DNA of 64,000 bases from Streptomyces griseoflavus (GTDB lineage: Bacteria; Actinomycetota; Actinomycetes; Streptomycetales; Streptomycetaceae): positions 62,001 to 126,000 of the forward strand of contig NZ_BMUC01000018.1 in the NCBI RefSeq assembly GCF_014649995.1, given 5' to 3'. The notes under the pieces were generated by a model. The model saw only the letters and a program-made list of their open reading frames with translations, was not told the DNA's origin and made no database searches. The translations under genes were made by a program, and so were the position numbers. Positions 47,940-56,161 of this stretch are shown here, in pieces (position 1 is the stretch's first letter; each line of letters opens with the position of its first letter).

Positions 47940-48112
47940 GCGTCAGACATTAGAAGACGGTCCGGCCCGCGGATCGACCCTCGCCTTGATTGCCGGTGAA
48001 CGGAACATGGTGAAGCGGTGAAGCGCGGCCCTTTCCCGTCGTCCGGCGGCCCGATTCCTCATTCGGCGTTGTGCTGTTAACCCTTTGTTGTGTTCAGGTT
48101 GGGCGGTTCATC

Positions 48113-48130
48113 GGAATCGATTCCTAGCGT
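48113..48130 (+). promoter_or_regulatory. Palindrome GGAATCGATTCC before a -10-like TAGCGT
   Basis: A 12-bp perfect palindrome at 48113-48124 is followed by TAGCGT (48125-48130), which lies 7 bases before the GTG at 48138. That spacing suits a leaderless transcript, and an operator at the palindrome could block the promoter. The 198-base divergent region 47940-48137 has a lower GC than its surroundings. Confidence 0.4.
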
Positions 48131-48137
48131 CTTCGGC

Positions 48138-49448
48138 GTGCCAGCAAGTGCTACGAAGCCTCTCCGTGTCGCGGTCCTCGCGGATTCCGACACCCGGTGG
48201 AAATGGGGCGCGCTCACCGCGTCCCGCGTCGCGCCGGGGGACATCCGGACGGACGGATACCTCCTGCGGGGCCGCGCCACGCCCACCGCCCGCCAGCTCG
48301 GCGAGGTCGGCGTCCGCACGGACTCCCTGCGGGAGGTCACCGCGGCCGGGTTCCTGCACGCGATGCGCGAGGAGCCGTACGACCTCCTCGTGCTCGCCCT
48401 GGTCGGCGGCGGTGTGCAGGCGATGCTGCACGGGCTGAAGCGGGCCTGGCAGGACCGGGCCGAGCGGCCCGTCGTCGTCACCGGCTACGTCGGTGTCGTC
48501 TACGAGAAGCTCGCCGACGGTCTGCTGCTGCGCCACGGCGCCGATCTGGTGCTCGCCAACTCCCGGCAGGACGCGGAGCGTTTCCGCGCCGTGTACGAGG
48601 GAGTGGGCGCCGACGCCGGCTCGGTCACCGAGGTCGCCCTGCCGTTCCTCGGCGGCGCCCCCTACACCGGTGAACACGACCCCTACACGGTGGTGTTCGC
48701 CGCGCAGCCCTCCGTCCCGGACAACCGCCGGGACCGCACGTACCTGCTGAACCGGCTGATCGGCCACGCCCGCCGGCACCCCGGGCGCGAGGTGCTGCTG
48801 AAGCTGCGCTCCAAGCCCGGCGAACACACCACCCACATCGAGGAACTGCCCTACCAGAAGCTCGCCCAGCGCCAGGACCTCCCGCCCAACTTCCGCCTCG
48901 TCTACGGGCACATGGGCGAGGTGCTCGACCGGACCGACCTCCTCGTCACCGTCAGCTCCACGGCCGCCCTGGAGTCGCTGCACCGCGGCGTGCCCACCGC
49001 CGTCCTCACCGACCTCGGCGTCCGGGAGGCGCTCGGCAACCACCACTTCGTCGGCTCCGGATGCCTCGCCTCCTGGGACCGGCTCGACGCCGGCCACCGC
49101 CCGGAGCCGGACCAGGAGTGGGTGGCCCGGCAGGGCGTCGACGGCGGGGGAGGCGCGTACGAGACCGCCTTCGACACCGCCCGCGCACGCATCGCCGGGC
49201 TCCTCGCCCGCCCCGGCGGAATCCCCCCGCTGGCCCCCTACTACACACCCGCCACCGCGCCCGGCTACCTGCCCGGCATCCTCGCCCGCCACCACCTCGG
49301 CCCCGACGGCACGCCCCTGCCCGGCGCGCCCGCCGCCGGCACGGAACCGGGACCGGTCCGCCAGATCGTGCGCCGGGCGGCGCGCGGCGCCTACCGGCAC
49401 GGAGTGCAGCGCGTGGCCCCGGTGATCCGCCGGATGGGCGAGCTGTGA
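48138..49448 (+). CDS. DUF6716-type putative glycosyltransferase of the nonulosonate locus
   Basis: 436 residues from GTG 48138. LRVAVLADSDTRWKWGALTASRV at the start, YVGVVYEKLADGLLLRHGADLVLANS in the middle, then LLKLRSKPGEHTTHIEELPYQKL and a phosphate/base-binding-like TDLLVTVSSTAALESLHRGVPTAVLTDLG that recalls GT-B transferases of the CDP-glycerol/sialyl type. I recall this as DUF6716, a putative glycosyltransferase. It is placed directly before the CMP-sugar synthase, so it probably uses or transfers the nonulosonic acid. Basic C-terminal tail. Confidence 0.78.
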   Translation: MPASATKPLRVAVLADSDTRWKWGALTASRVAPGDIRTDGYLLRGRATPTARQLGEVGVRTDSLREVTAAGFLHAMREEPYDLLVLALVGGGVQAMLHGLKRAWQDRAERPVVVTGYVGVVYEKLADGLLLRHGADLVLANSRQDAERFRAVYEGVGADAGSVTEVALPFLGGAPYTGEHDPYTVVFAAQPSVPDNRRDRTYLLNRLIGHARRHPGREVLLKLRSKPGEHTTHIEELPYQKLAQRQDLPPNFRLVYGHMGEVLDRTDLLVTVSSTAALESLHRGVPTAVLTDLGVREALGNHHFVGSGCLASWDRLDAGHRPEPDQEWVARQGVDGGGGAYETAFDTARARIAGLLARPGGIPPLAPYYTPATAPGYLPGILARHHLGPDGTPLPGAPAAGTEPGPVRQIVRRAARGAYRHGVQRVAPVIRRMGEL

Positions 49449-49492
49449 CCGCCCCCGCCGCCGCCCCGAACCCCGACCGAGGAGCTGACCCC

Positions 49493-50752
49493 ATGTCCAA
49501 CCCGCCGACGGCACGCCGGGTGCTCGCCGTGATCCCCGCGCGCGGCGGATCCAAGGGGGTGCCCGCGAAGAACCTCGCCCCCGTCGGCGGCGTGCCCCTG
49601 GTGGCGCGCGCGGTGCGCGAGTGCCGGGCCGCGCGGTACGTCACGGACGTCGTCGTCTCCACCGACGACCCGGCCATCGCCGCGTGCGCCCGGCAGGCCG
49701 GCGCGGAGGTCGTGCTGCGGCCCGCCGCCCTCGCCGGCGACACCGCCACCTCGGAAGCGGCCGTCCTGCACGCCATGGACGCCCACGAGGCCCTGCACGG
49801 AACCCCCGTGGACGTCGTCCTGCTCGTGCAGTGCACCAGCCCGTTCCTGCTCCGCGAGGACGTCGACGGGGTGGCCGCCGCGGTCGCCGGCCAGGGCGCC
49901 GACACCGCGGTGACGGTCGCCCCGTTCCACGGCTTCGTCTGGCGGGACACCGCGGACGGCGCCCCCGGCTCCGCCACGGAGCCCGCCCACGACGGCGGTG
50001 GCGCCGCCGCCGGAGGGCACGGCGTCAACCACGACAAGTCCTTCCGCCCCCGCCGCCAGGACCGCCCCCAGGACTTCCTGGAGACCGGCGCCGCCTACGC
50101 CATGGACGCGGCCGGGTTCCGCGAGCACCGGCACCGCTTCTTCGGCCGCACCGAACTCGTGCGCACCGACCCGGCCCGCGTGCTGGAGATCGACGACCCG
50201 CACGAGCTCGCCCGCGCCCGCGCCCTCGCGCCGCTCTTCGACGCGGAGCGGCCCGGCGCCCTGCCGACCGCCGACGACATCGACGCGGTCGTCCTCGACT
50301 TCGACGGCACCCAGACCGACGACCGGGTGCTGATCGACTCCGGGGGACAGGAGTTCGTCGCCGTGCACCGCGGTGACGGACTCGGCATCGCCGCCCTGCG
50401 CAGGAGCGGACTGAAGCTGCTCGTCCTGTCCACCGAACAGAACCCGGTCGTCGCCGCCCGCGCACGCAAGCTCAGGATCCCCGTGCTGCACGGCGTCGAC
50501 CGCAAGGACCTCGCCCTCAAGCAGTGGTGCGAGGAACAGGGCATCGCGCCCAAGCGCGTGCTCTACGTCGGCAACGACGTCAACGACCTCCCGTGCTTCG
50601 CCCTCGCCGGCTGGCCCGTGGCGGTCGCCGGCGCCCACGACGCCGTACGCGGCGCCGCCCGCGCCGTCACCACCCTCCGCGGCGGCGACGGCGCGATCCG
50701 GGAGATCGCCGGCTGGATCCTCGGCCCCTCCCTCGATTCCCTCCCCACGTAA
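49493..50752 (+). CDS. neuA: CMP-nonulosonate cytidylyltransferase fused to a HAD phosphatase domain
   Basis: 419 residues, ATG 49493 after GAGGAG. The N-terminal domain (1-230) is an acylneuraminate cytidylyltransferase: LAVIPARGGSKGVPAKNLAPVGG and VVVSTDDPAIAACARQAGAEVV. The C-terminal domain (about 260-419) is a KDO-8-phosphate-phosphatase-like HAD with DFDGTQTDD (nucleophile Asp), LSTEQ, a Lys near RKDLALK and GNDVNDLPC. A Gly/Ala-rich insertion lies at about residues 150-195. It activates the sugar acid with CTP, and the HAD domain may dephosphorylate the precursor sugar-9-phosphate. Confidence 0.9.
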   Translation: MSNPPTARRVLAVIPARGGSKGVPAKNLAPVGGVPLVARAVRECRAARYVTDVVVSTDDPAIAACARQAGAEVVLRPAALAGDTATSEAAVLHAMDAHEALHGTPVDVVLLVQCTSPFLLREDVDGVAAAVAGQGADTAVTVAPFHGFVWRDTADGAPGSATEPAHDGGGAAAGGHGVNHDKSFRPRRQDRPQDFLETGAAYAMDAAGFREHRHRFFGRTELVRTDPARVLEIDDPHELARARALAPLFDAERPGALPTADDIDAVVLDFDGTQTDDRVLIDSGGQEFVAVHRGDGLGIAALRRSGLKLLVLSTEQNPVVAARARKLRIPVLHGVDRKDLALKQWCEEQGIAPKRVLYVGNDVNDLPCFALAGWPVAVAGAHDAVRGAARAVTTLRGGDGAIREIAGWILGPSLDSLPT

Positions 50753-50766
50753 GGAAACCCCCGGTC

Positions 50767-51705
50767 ATGAGCACCAACTCCCGCATCCGCACCCTCGGTC
50801 CCCGCGAGGCCGGCCCCGGCCGCCCCGTCTACATCACCGGCGAGATCGGCATCAACCACAACGGTGACATCGAGAACGCCTTCAAGCTGATCGACGCCGC
50901 CGCCGAAGCCGGCTGCGACGCCGTCAAGTTCCAGAAGCGCACGCCGGAGATCTGCACCCCGCGCGATCAGTGGGACATCGAGCGCGACACCCCCTGGGGC
51001 CGGATGACGTACATCGACTACCGCCACCGCGTGGAGTTCGGCGAGGACGAGTACCGCCAGATCGACGCCTACTGCAAGAAGCGCGGCATCGACTGGTTCG
51101 CCTCCCCGTGGGACACCGAGGCCGTCGCCTTCCTGGAGAAGTTCGACGTCCCCGCGCACAAGGTCGCCTCCGCCTCCCTCACCGACGACGAGCTGCTGCG
51201 CGCCCTGCGCGCCACCGGCCGCACGGTCATCCTGTCCACCGGGATGTCGACGCCCAAGCAGATCCGCCACGCCGTCGAGGTCCTGGGCAGCGAGAACATC
51301 CTGCTCTGCCACGCCACCTCGACCTACCCGGCGAAGGCCGAGGAGCTCAACCTCCGGGTCATCAACACCCTCCAGCAGGAGTACCCGAACGTCCCGATCG
51401 GCTACTCCGGCCACGAGACCGGCCTGCAGACCACCCTCGCCGCCGTCGCCCTCGGCGCCGCGTTCGTCGAGCGCCACATCACCCTCGACCGCGCCATGTG
51501 GGGCTCCGACCAGGCCGCCTCCGTCGAGCCGCAGGGCCTGACCCGCCTGGTCCGCGACATCCGCACCATCGAGGCGTCCCTCGGCGACGGCGTGAAGAAG
51601 GTCTACGAGTCCGAACTGGGCCCGATGAAGAAGCTGCGCCGCGTCACCGGCGTGGTCGCCGAGGCGGAGATCGCCACGGCCGCGGGCGAACCCCTCTCCG
51701 TCTGA
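50767..51705 (+). CDS. neuB: N-acetylneuraminate/Kdn synthase family protein
   Basis: 312 residues from ATG 50767. It condenses phosphoenolpyruvate with a hexose or hexosamine derivative to make a nine-carbon sugar acid. Motifs: GEIGINHNGDIENAFKLIDAAAEAGCDAVKFQK, PWGRMTYIDYRHRVEFGEDEY, SPWDTEAVAFLEKFDVPAHKVASAS, STGMST, YPNVPIGYSGHE and ERHITLDRAMWGSDQAAS. The usual C-terminal SAF (antifreeze-like) domain of NeuB (about 60 residues) is missing. The product is probably Kdn or a related sugar acid for the wall polymer; the next genes support this. Confidence 0.92.
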   Translation: MSTNSRIRTLGPREAGPGRPVYITGEIGINHNGDIENAFKLIDAAAEAGCDAVKFQKRTPEICTPRDQWDIERDTPWGRMTYIDYRHRVEFGEDEYRQIDAYCKKRGIDWFASPWDTEAVAFLEKFDVPAHKVASASLTDDELLRALRATGRTVILSTGMSTPKQIRHAVEVLGSENILLCHATSTYPAKAEELNLRVINTLQQEYPNVPIGYSGHETGLQTTLAAVALGAAFVERHITLDRAMWGSDQAASVEPQGLTRLVRDIRTIEASLGDGVKKVYESELGPMKKLRRVTGVVAEAEIATAAGEPLSV

Positions 51706-51754
51706 CCCGCCCCACCCCTCCCCACCCCACGACGACGGGAACGGTCGTACGTCG

Positions 51755-52825
51755 ATGAGCCCCCGCGCCGGCCGGCCCGGCCCCCACACACTCGCCTTCG
51801 TCGAGAGCCCGGTACAACTGCTCAACGTGCTGGAGTGGGCGCACGCGCACGCGCCCGGAGTGGAGCTCACCCTCGTGGTGCTGTCCCCGGTCGACCCGAT
51901 GACCCGCGGCCAGCTGCGCCGGATGGCGGAGCTGGCCCGCGAGGAGGGCCACCGGGTCCGCTGGGAGGAGGCACGCGCGGGAGCGGCCGCCCCGCTGCAC
52001 ACCGTCGGCGGGCTGACCGGGCCGCTGCGCCGCGCCACCCGGGTCGTCCTCGGCGACCCCTTCTCGCGCTACGTCCAGCTGCTGCTGACGATCACCAGGG
52101 CCCGGGACGTCGTCGTGGTCGACGACGGCACCGCGACCATGGAGTTCGTCGGCCAGCTGGCCCGCGGCGAACGCCTGGTGCGCTGGCACCGCAAGGGCGG
52201 CCGCCCCGGCCCCCGCGACCTCCTGCTCGCCCCGGTGTCCGCCGCCGCACGGCGCCGGCTCACCCCGGGCGGGACACGCACCGTGGAGGTCTTCACCTCC
52301 ATGCCCATGGAGGACACCCCGCCCGGCGTCACCGTCCGCGCCCACACCTTCGCCTGGACCCGGGCCCGCTTCGGCCCGCCCCGCATCATCCAGGGCGCCG
52401 ACCTGGTCGGCACGTCCCTGGTGGAGACCGGCGTGGTGGACGGCGACGCCTACCTGGAGGCCGTCCGCTCCCTGGCGGGGACGCACGGCGCCCGGCGCTA
52501 CTTCGCGCACCGCCGCGAGAGCACGGTGAAACTGCACCGGCTGGCCGTCGAGACGGGCCTGGAGATCGTCCGCCCCGAACTCCCGCTGGAGCTGATCGCC
52601 CGCCGCGGCCCCATCGGCCGTACCGTCCTCAGCTTCCCGTCCACGGTCGTCCACACCCTGCCCCTCGCCCTGACCGGCACGGACGTCCGGGTGACGGTCT
52701 GCGACATCGACCCCGCCTGGCTGACCCGCACGGCCTCCCCCCGCGCACAGGGCTTCCTGTCCGGTGTGACGGACTCCGCGCGGGCCGTCCACCGGCTGCC
52801 GTCGGCGGCGCCCGCGCGGCCGTAG
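51755..52825 (+). CDS. Sialyltransferase-like (GT52-like) protein of the nonulosonate locus
   Basis: 356 residues from ATG 51755. I recognise no named family, but the layout resembles LOS sialyltransferase (GT52)/polysialyltransferase enzymes: N-terminal FVESPVQLLNVLEW, a D-D-G motif in VVVVDDGTATMEF, HRRES in RRYFAHRREST (usual place of the H-P/H-R motif), E-x-P-E in VRPELPLEL and a Ser-Thr motif in LSFPSTVVHTLPLAL. It ends the plus-strand row 48138-52825 and probably elongates or caps the polymer with nonulosonic acid. Confidence in the family is moderate. Confidence 0.6.
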   Translation: MSPRAGRPGPHTLAFVESPVQLLNVLEWAHAHAPGVELTLVVLSPVDPMTRGQLRRMAELAREEGHRVRWEEARAGAAAPLHTVGGLTGPLRRATRVVLGDPFSRYVQLLLTITRARDVVVVDDGTATMEFVGQLARGERLVRWHRKGGRPGPRDLLLAPVSAAARRRLTPGGTRTVEVFTSMPMEDTPPGVTVRAHTFAWTRARFGPPRIIQGADLVGTSLVETGVVDGDAYLEAVRSLAGTHGARRYFAHRRESTVKLHRLAVETGLEIVRPELPLELIARRGPIGRTVLSFPSTVVHTLPLALTGTDVRVTVCDIDPAWLTRTASPRAQGFLSGVTDSARAVHRLPSAAPARP

Positions 52826-53144
52826 GGCATCCGTCACCGGCCCCGCCCCGCTCGTGTGCCCACCGCCCGGACGGCCCCTCGGTGTCCGCCAGATGAACCG
52901 GTCCGCGTGGGCTGGGCCGAGCGTGGTATCCGTGAAGAAGTGGATGGGTGCCGGAGCCACTGGTGCGGCAGTGACGGACGTCACGATCCGGCAGGTCAAG
53001 CGGCCTCGACCCCGCGAAAGGGCGGCGAGTTTACCCATCCCGATGGACAGCTATGCGTGGGGCTGCCGATTTTTCTTCCCCTGACGGGCTGATTTTTCTT
53101 GATCGAGGGTCAGTGGTCGGCTTCGGCGCCCTACTCTTCAAAGG
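52826..53144. other. 319-base gene-free stretch with GATTTTTCTT repeats
   Basis: No credible gene: short frames such as 52854-53084 lack ribosome sites and have poor composition. The direct repeat GATTTTTCTT at 53068-53077 and 53091-53100 (23-base period) stands out in 72% GC surroundings and lies about 50 bases before the amidohydrolase. It may be part of the promoter or a terminator of the plus-strand nonulosonate unit. Confidence 0.5.
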
Positions 53145-53156
53145 GTGAAACCACTG

Positions 53157-54386
53157 ATGTCACTGGAGTCCGAGGTCGACCTCCCCGGCGGAGCGGTGCT
53201 CCCCGGCGCGTTGCCCGAGGCCCTGCGTGCCGAGCTGGTCGCGTTCCGACGCGACCTGCACATGCACCCGGAGCTCGGCAACCAGGAGTTCCGCACCACC
53301 GCCGCGATCAAGGAGCGTCTGGAGCGGGCCGGCCTCCGGCCGCGCGTACTGTCCAGCGGGACCGGCGTGATCTGTGACATCGGCACCGACGACGAGGCGG
53401 GCACCGACTCGGCGATGCTGGCCATGCGCGCCGACATCGACGGCCTGCCCATCCCCGACATGAAGACCGAGTGCCCCTACCGGTCCACCGTGCCCGACCG
53501 CGCCCACGCCTGCGGCCACGACGTGCACACCACGGTGGTGCTCGGCACCGGCCTCGTCCTCGCCGAGCTGCACCGGCAGGGCCTGCTGCCCCGCCCCGTG
53601 CGGCTGATCTTCCAGCCCGCGGAGGAGGTGCTGCCCGGGGGCGCCGCCGAGGCCATCGCCGACGGCGCGCTCGAAGGCATCGGCCGGATCATCGCCGTGC
53701 ACTGCGACCCCCGCGTCGACGCCGGCCGGATCGGACTGCGCCAGGGCGCCATCACCTCCGCCTGCGACCGGCTGGAGATCGCCCTCGACGGCCCCGGCGG
53801 CCACACCGCCCGCCCGCACCTGACGACCGACCTGGTCACCGCCGCCGCCCGCGTCGTCACCGACGTGCCCGCGCTCGTCAACCGGCGCGTCGACACCCGC
53901 AGCGGACTCGCCGTGACCTGGGGCCGGATCGACTCGGGCCACGCGCCCAACGTCATCCCCCAGCACGCCGAACTCTCCGGCACCGTGCGCTGCCTGGACC
54001 TGGAGACCTGGCGGCAGGCCCCCGACGTGGTGGTCGCCGCCATCGACGAGGTGGCCAACCTGCACCGCGCCAAGTCGGAGATCACCTACGTGCGCGGCGT
54101 CCCGCCGGTCGTCAACGAGGCCGGCGCCACCGAGCTGCTGCGCGACGCCATGATCGCCCGGCGCGGGGTGGACTCCGTCGAGGGCACCGAACAGAGCCTC
54201 GGCGGCGAGGACTTCTCCTGGTACCTGGAGCGCGTCCCCGGCGCCATGGCCCGCCTCGGCGTCCGCACCCCCGGCGAGCGCACCGTGCGCGACCTGCACC
54301 AGGGCGACTTCGACGTGGACGAACACGCGATCACCGTCGGCGTGGAACTCTTCACCGCGGCGGCCCTCCTGGACGCCCTGCGTTGA
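53157..54386 (+). CDS. M20-family amidohydrolase (HipO/AbgB-like)
   Basis: 409 residues from ATG 53157, placed 11 bases after AAGGG; GTG 53145 is in frame and gives 413. It has the M20D layout: N-terminal HPELGNQEF, metal ligands in ADIDGLPIPD and HACGHDVHTTVVLGTG, the Glu pair in FQPAEEVLPGGAAEAI, a lid domain (about 190-300) with GGHTARPHLTTDLV, and the C-terminal SLGGEDFSWYL. Splits N-acyl or N-carbamoyl amino acids. It precedes the BMP/Nup nucleoside operon but has no obvious link to it; the 526-base gap suggests separate control. Confidence 0.9.
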   Translation: MSLESEVDLPGGAVLPGALPEALRAELVAFRRDLHMHPELGNQEFRTTAAIKERLERAGLRPRVLSSGTGVICDIGTDDEAGTDSAMLAMRADIDGLPIPDMKTECPYRSTVPDRAHACGHDVHTTVVLGTGLVLAELHRQGLLPRPVRLIFQPAEEVLPGGAAEAIADGALEGIGRIIAVHCDPRVDAGRIGLRQGAITSACDRLEIALDGPGGHTARPHLTTDLVTAAARVVTDVPALVNRRVDTRSGLAVTWGRIDSGHAPNVIPQHAELSGTVRCLDLETWRQAPDVVVAAIDEVANLHRAKSEITYVRGVPPVVNEAGATELLRDAMIARRGVDSVEGTEQSLGGEDFSWYLERVPGAMARLGVRTPGERTVRDLHQGDFDVDEHAITVGVELFTAAALLDALR

Positions 54387-54846
54387 CCCCCGGCGGCCGG
54401 TCCGGGACACGGCTCCCGCCGTGCGGGCGGGCGAGGCCCGGAAGGGGCCCGCTCACCCGCGCGGCACCGGGCCCCGTACGACGGGCCGCACCACCGGCGC
54501 CCCCGGGGGACGGGCGGGCCCCCGCGCTCCTCCGGGCGCGCCCGCACCGCCCGCTCCCCGCGTCCGCGCCGCGAACACACCGGTACGGGCCCGCCCCCGG
54601 CGGCCCCTCCGCGCGGGCTGCCCTGAGGAAACCCGTCCCCCGGCTCGGGCCGCGGACGTGCCCGCCGCCCGGTGGCCCTCTTCCGCTTGCGCGCCCGAGG
54701 GGGCGGGGGCAGCGTGGGGCCCGTGCAGGCGCGCGCGTCACGCCGATCGTCCGGTTCGGTCCCCTACGGCACCCTGGTTCACAAGGACGTAACCGGCCAT
54801 CGGCACGAATGGATAACGGCCCCGCTGAACCCCGTTCCCAGGAGTG
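54387..54846. other. GC-rich intergenic region before the BMP operon
   Basis: No credible gene in 54387-54912. The 123-codon frame at 54421-54792 is Pro/Arg/Ala filler with no ribosome site. A GGATAAC at 54811-54817 stands exactly 36 bases before the TCTACGCGCG site, the same arrangement as upstream of the second BMP gene; it may be part of the promoter. Confidence 0.6.
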
Positions 54847-54861
54847 TCTACGCGCGTTAAT
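54847..54861 (+). promoter_or_regulatory. Candidate operator TCTACGCGCGTTAAT (site A)
   Basis: 15 bases identical to site B at 56147 and sharing TCTACGCGCGT with site C at 57390 (read on the other strand). It sits 52 bases before the ATG of the first BMP gene, within the likely leader. The three sites lie upstream of three consecutive transcription units of one nucleoside uptake locus, so a common regulator is suggested. Confidence 0.6.
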
Positions 54862-54912
54862 GTGCGCCGAACCGAGCGCCCGCTGCGGGGCTTTGGAGAA
54901 TGGGGACTTCAG

Positions 54913-55962
54913 ATGCGTCGGATATCCAGGCTGACCCGCGCCGCGGTGGGGGTCGCCTCGCTCGCGCTCGCCGCCACCGCCTGCGGCGGCACCAGCAGCG
55001 ACAGCAACGACAGCGGGGGGTCCAAGGAGGACCTCGGCCTCGCCATCGCCTACGACATCGGCGGCAAGGGCGACCAGTCCTTCAACGACGCCGCCTTCGC
55101 CGGCCTGACCAAGGCCAAGGACGAGTTCGGTTACAAGACCGCGGACGTGGAGCCCACCGAGGGCGAGACCGACGCGGACAAGGAGCAGCGCCTGTCCTCG
55201 CTGGCCAAGCAGGGCTACAACCCCGTCATCGGCGTCGGTTTCGCCTACGGCCCCGCCATGGAGGCCGTGGCCGCCAAGTACCCCGACACCACCTTCGGCA
55301 TCGTCGACTCCGTCGTCGAGGGCGACAACGTCGCCTCCCTCGTCTTCGCCGAGGAGCAGGCCTCCTACCTCGCCGGCGTCGCCGCCGCCAAGGCCACCAA
55401 GACCAAGACCGTCGGCTTCGTGGGCGGTGTGGACATCCCGCTGATCCACAAGTTCCAGGCCGGCTACGAGCAGGGCGTCAAGGACACCGACCCCGCCGTC
55501 AAGGTGATCCCGCAGTACCTGACGCAGACCGCGGAGGAGGGCGGCTTCTCCAGCCCGGACAAGGGCAAGGCCGCCGCCGAGGGGCAGATCGAGAAGAAGG
55601 CCGACGTCATCTACCAGGCGGCCGGCCTGTCCGGCCAGGGCGTCATCGAGGCCGCGGCGAAGGCGAAGGTCTGGGCGGTCGGGGTCGACTCCGACCAGTA
55701 CCAGCAGGAAGCCCTCGCCCCGTACAAGGACTACATCCTCACCTCCGCCCTCAAGGACGTCGGCGGCGCGGTGTACGCCCTGTCCAAGTCGGTCCAGGAC
55801 GACAAGCCGCTGACCGGCACCCAGGTCTTCGACCTCAAGGTGGAAGGTGTCGGCCTCTCCGACAGCAACCCGAAGATGGCCGAGGTCGCCGGTCTGACGG
55901 ACGCCGTGGCCAAGGCCAAGGAAGGCATCACGTCCGGCTCCATCAAGGTCGAGACCGAGTAG
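54913..55962 (+). CDS. BMP-family nucleoside-binding lipoprotein (first copy)
   Basis: 349 residues from ATG 54913 (GGAG-rich leader before it; GTG 54844 would place the operator inside the gene). Signal peptide with lipobox AATAC (Cys22), Ser/Asp/Gly linker, then the Med/BMP fold: LGLAIAYDIGGKGDQSFNDAAFAGL, NPVIGVGFAYGPAMEAVA, FGIVD, EEQASYLAGVAAA, TVGFVGGVDIPLIHKFQAGYEQG and VDSDQYQQEAL. Binds purine or pyrimidine nucleosides for the Nup ABC importer downstream. Nearly identical in structure to the second copy at 56226, from a tandem duplication. Confidence 0.92.
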   Translation: MRRISRLTRAAVGVASLALAATACGGTSSDSNDSGGSKEDLGLAIAYDIGGKGDQSFNDAAFAGLTKAKDEFGYKTADVEPTEGETDADKEQRLSSLAKQGYNPVIGVGFAYGPAMEAVAAKYPDTTFGIVDSVVEGDNVASLVFAEEQASYLAGVAAAKATKTKTVGFVGGVDIPLIHKFQAGYEQGVKDTDPAVKVIPQYLTQTAEEGGFSSPDKGKAAAEGQIEKKADVIYQAAGLSGQGVIEAAAKAKVWAVGVDSDQYQQEALAPYKDYILTSALKDVGGAVYALSKSVQDDKPLTGTQVFDLKVEGVGLSDSNPKMAEVAGLTDAVAKAKEGITSGSIKVETE

Positions 55963-55985
55963 CCGCGACGACACGGACGGTCCGT

Positions 55986-56023
55986 GCGAAGCGGGTGGGC
56001 GCCCCGGCGTCCGCCCGCTTCGC
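55986..56023 (+). terminator. Hairpin after the first BMP gene
   Basis: Arms GCGAAGCGGG (55986-55995) and CCCGCTTCGC (56014-56023) are exact complements, extendable by further wobble pairs to a stem of about 14. It lies 24 bases after the stop and 120 before site B, so the first BMP gene probably ends in its own terminator. Confidence 0.55.
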
Positions 56024-56146
56024 CGTTCCCGCGTCCGCTCACCCACCGCCACCCCCCGTTCGCGATCGGCAAGGTCCTGACCACGGCTCGGGGCCGGGTT
56101 GGCCACGGGCGGATAACAAGGTGGACAGAAGGGGTTTTCAGGCAGG

Positions 56147-56161
56147 TCTACGCGCGTTAAT
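56147..56161 (+). promoter_or_regulatory. Candidate operator TCTACGCGCGTTAAT (site B)
   Basis: Identical to site A and preceded by GGATAAC at 56111-56117, exactly 36 bases upstream of it, as at site A. It lies 65 bases before the ATG of the second BMP gene. The conserved block suggests that promoter and operator were duplicated together with the gene. Confidence 0.6.

Noticed and set aside
52854-53084. Small frames after the GT52-like gene, including GTG near 52932
   Set aside because: No ribosome site, short, and no similarity recognised; could be a tiny gene but there is no support.
54421-54792. 123-codon frame between the amidohydrolase and the first BMP gene
   Set aside because: Composition is Pro/Arg/Ala filler and it lacks a ribosome site.
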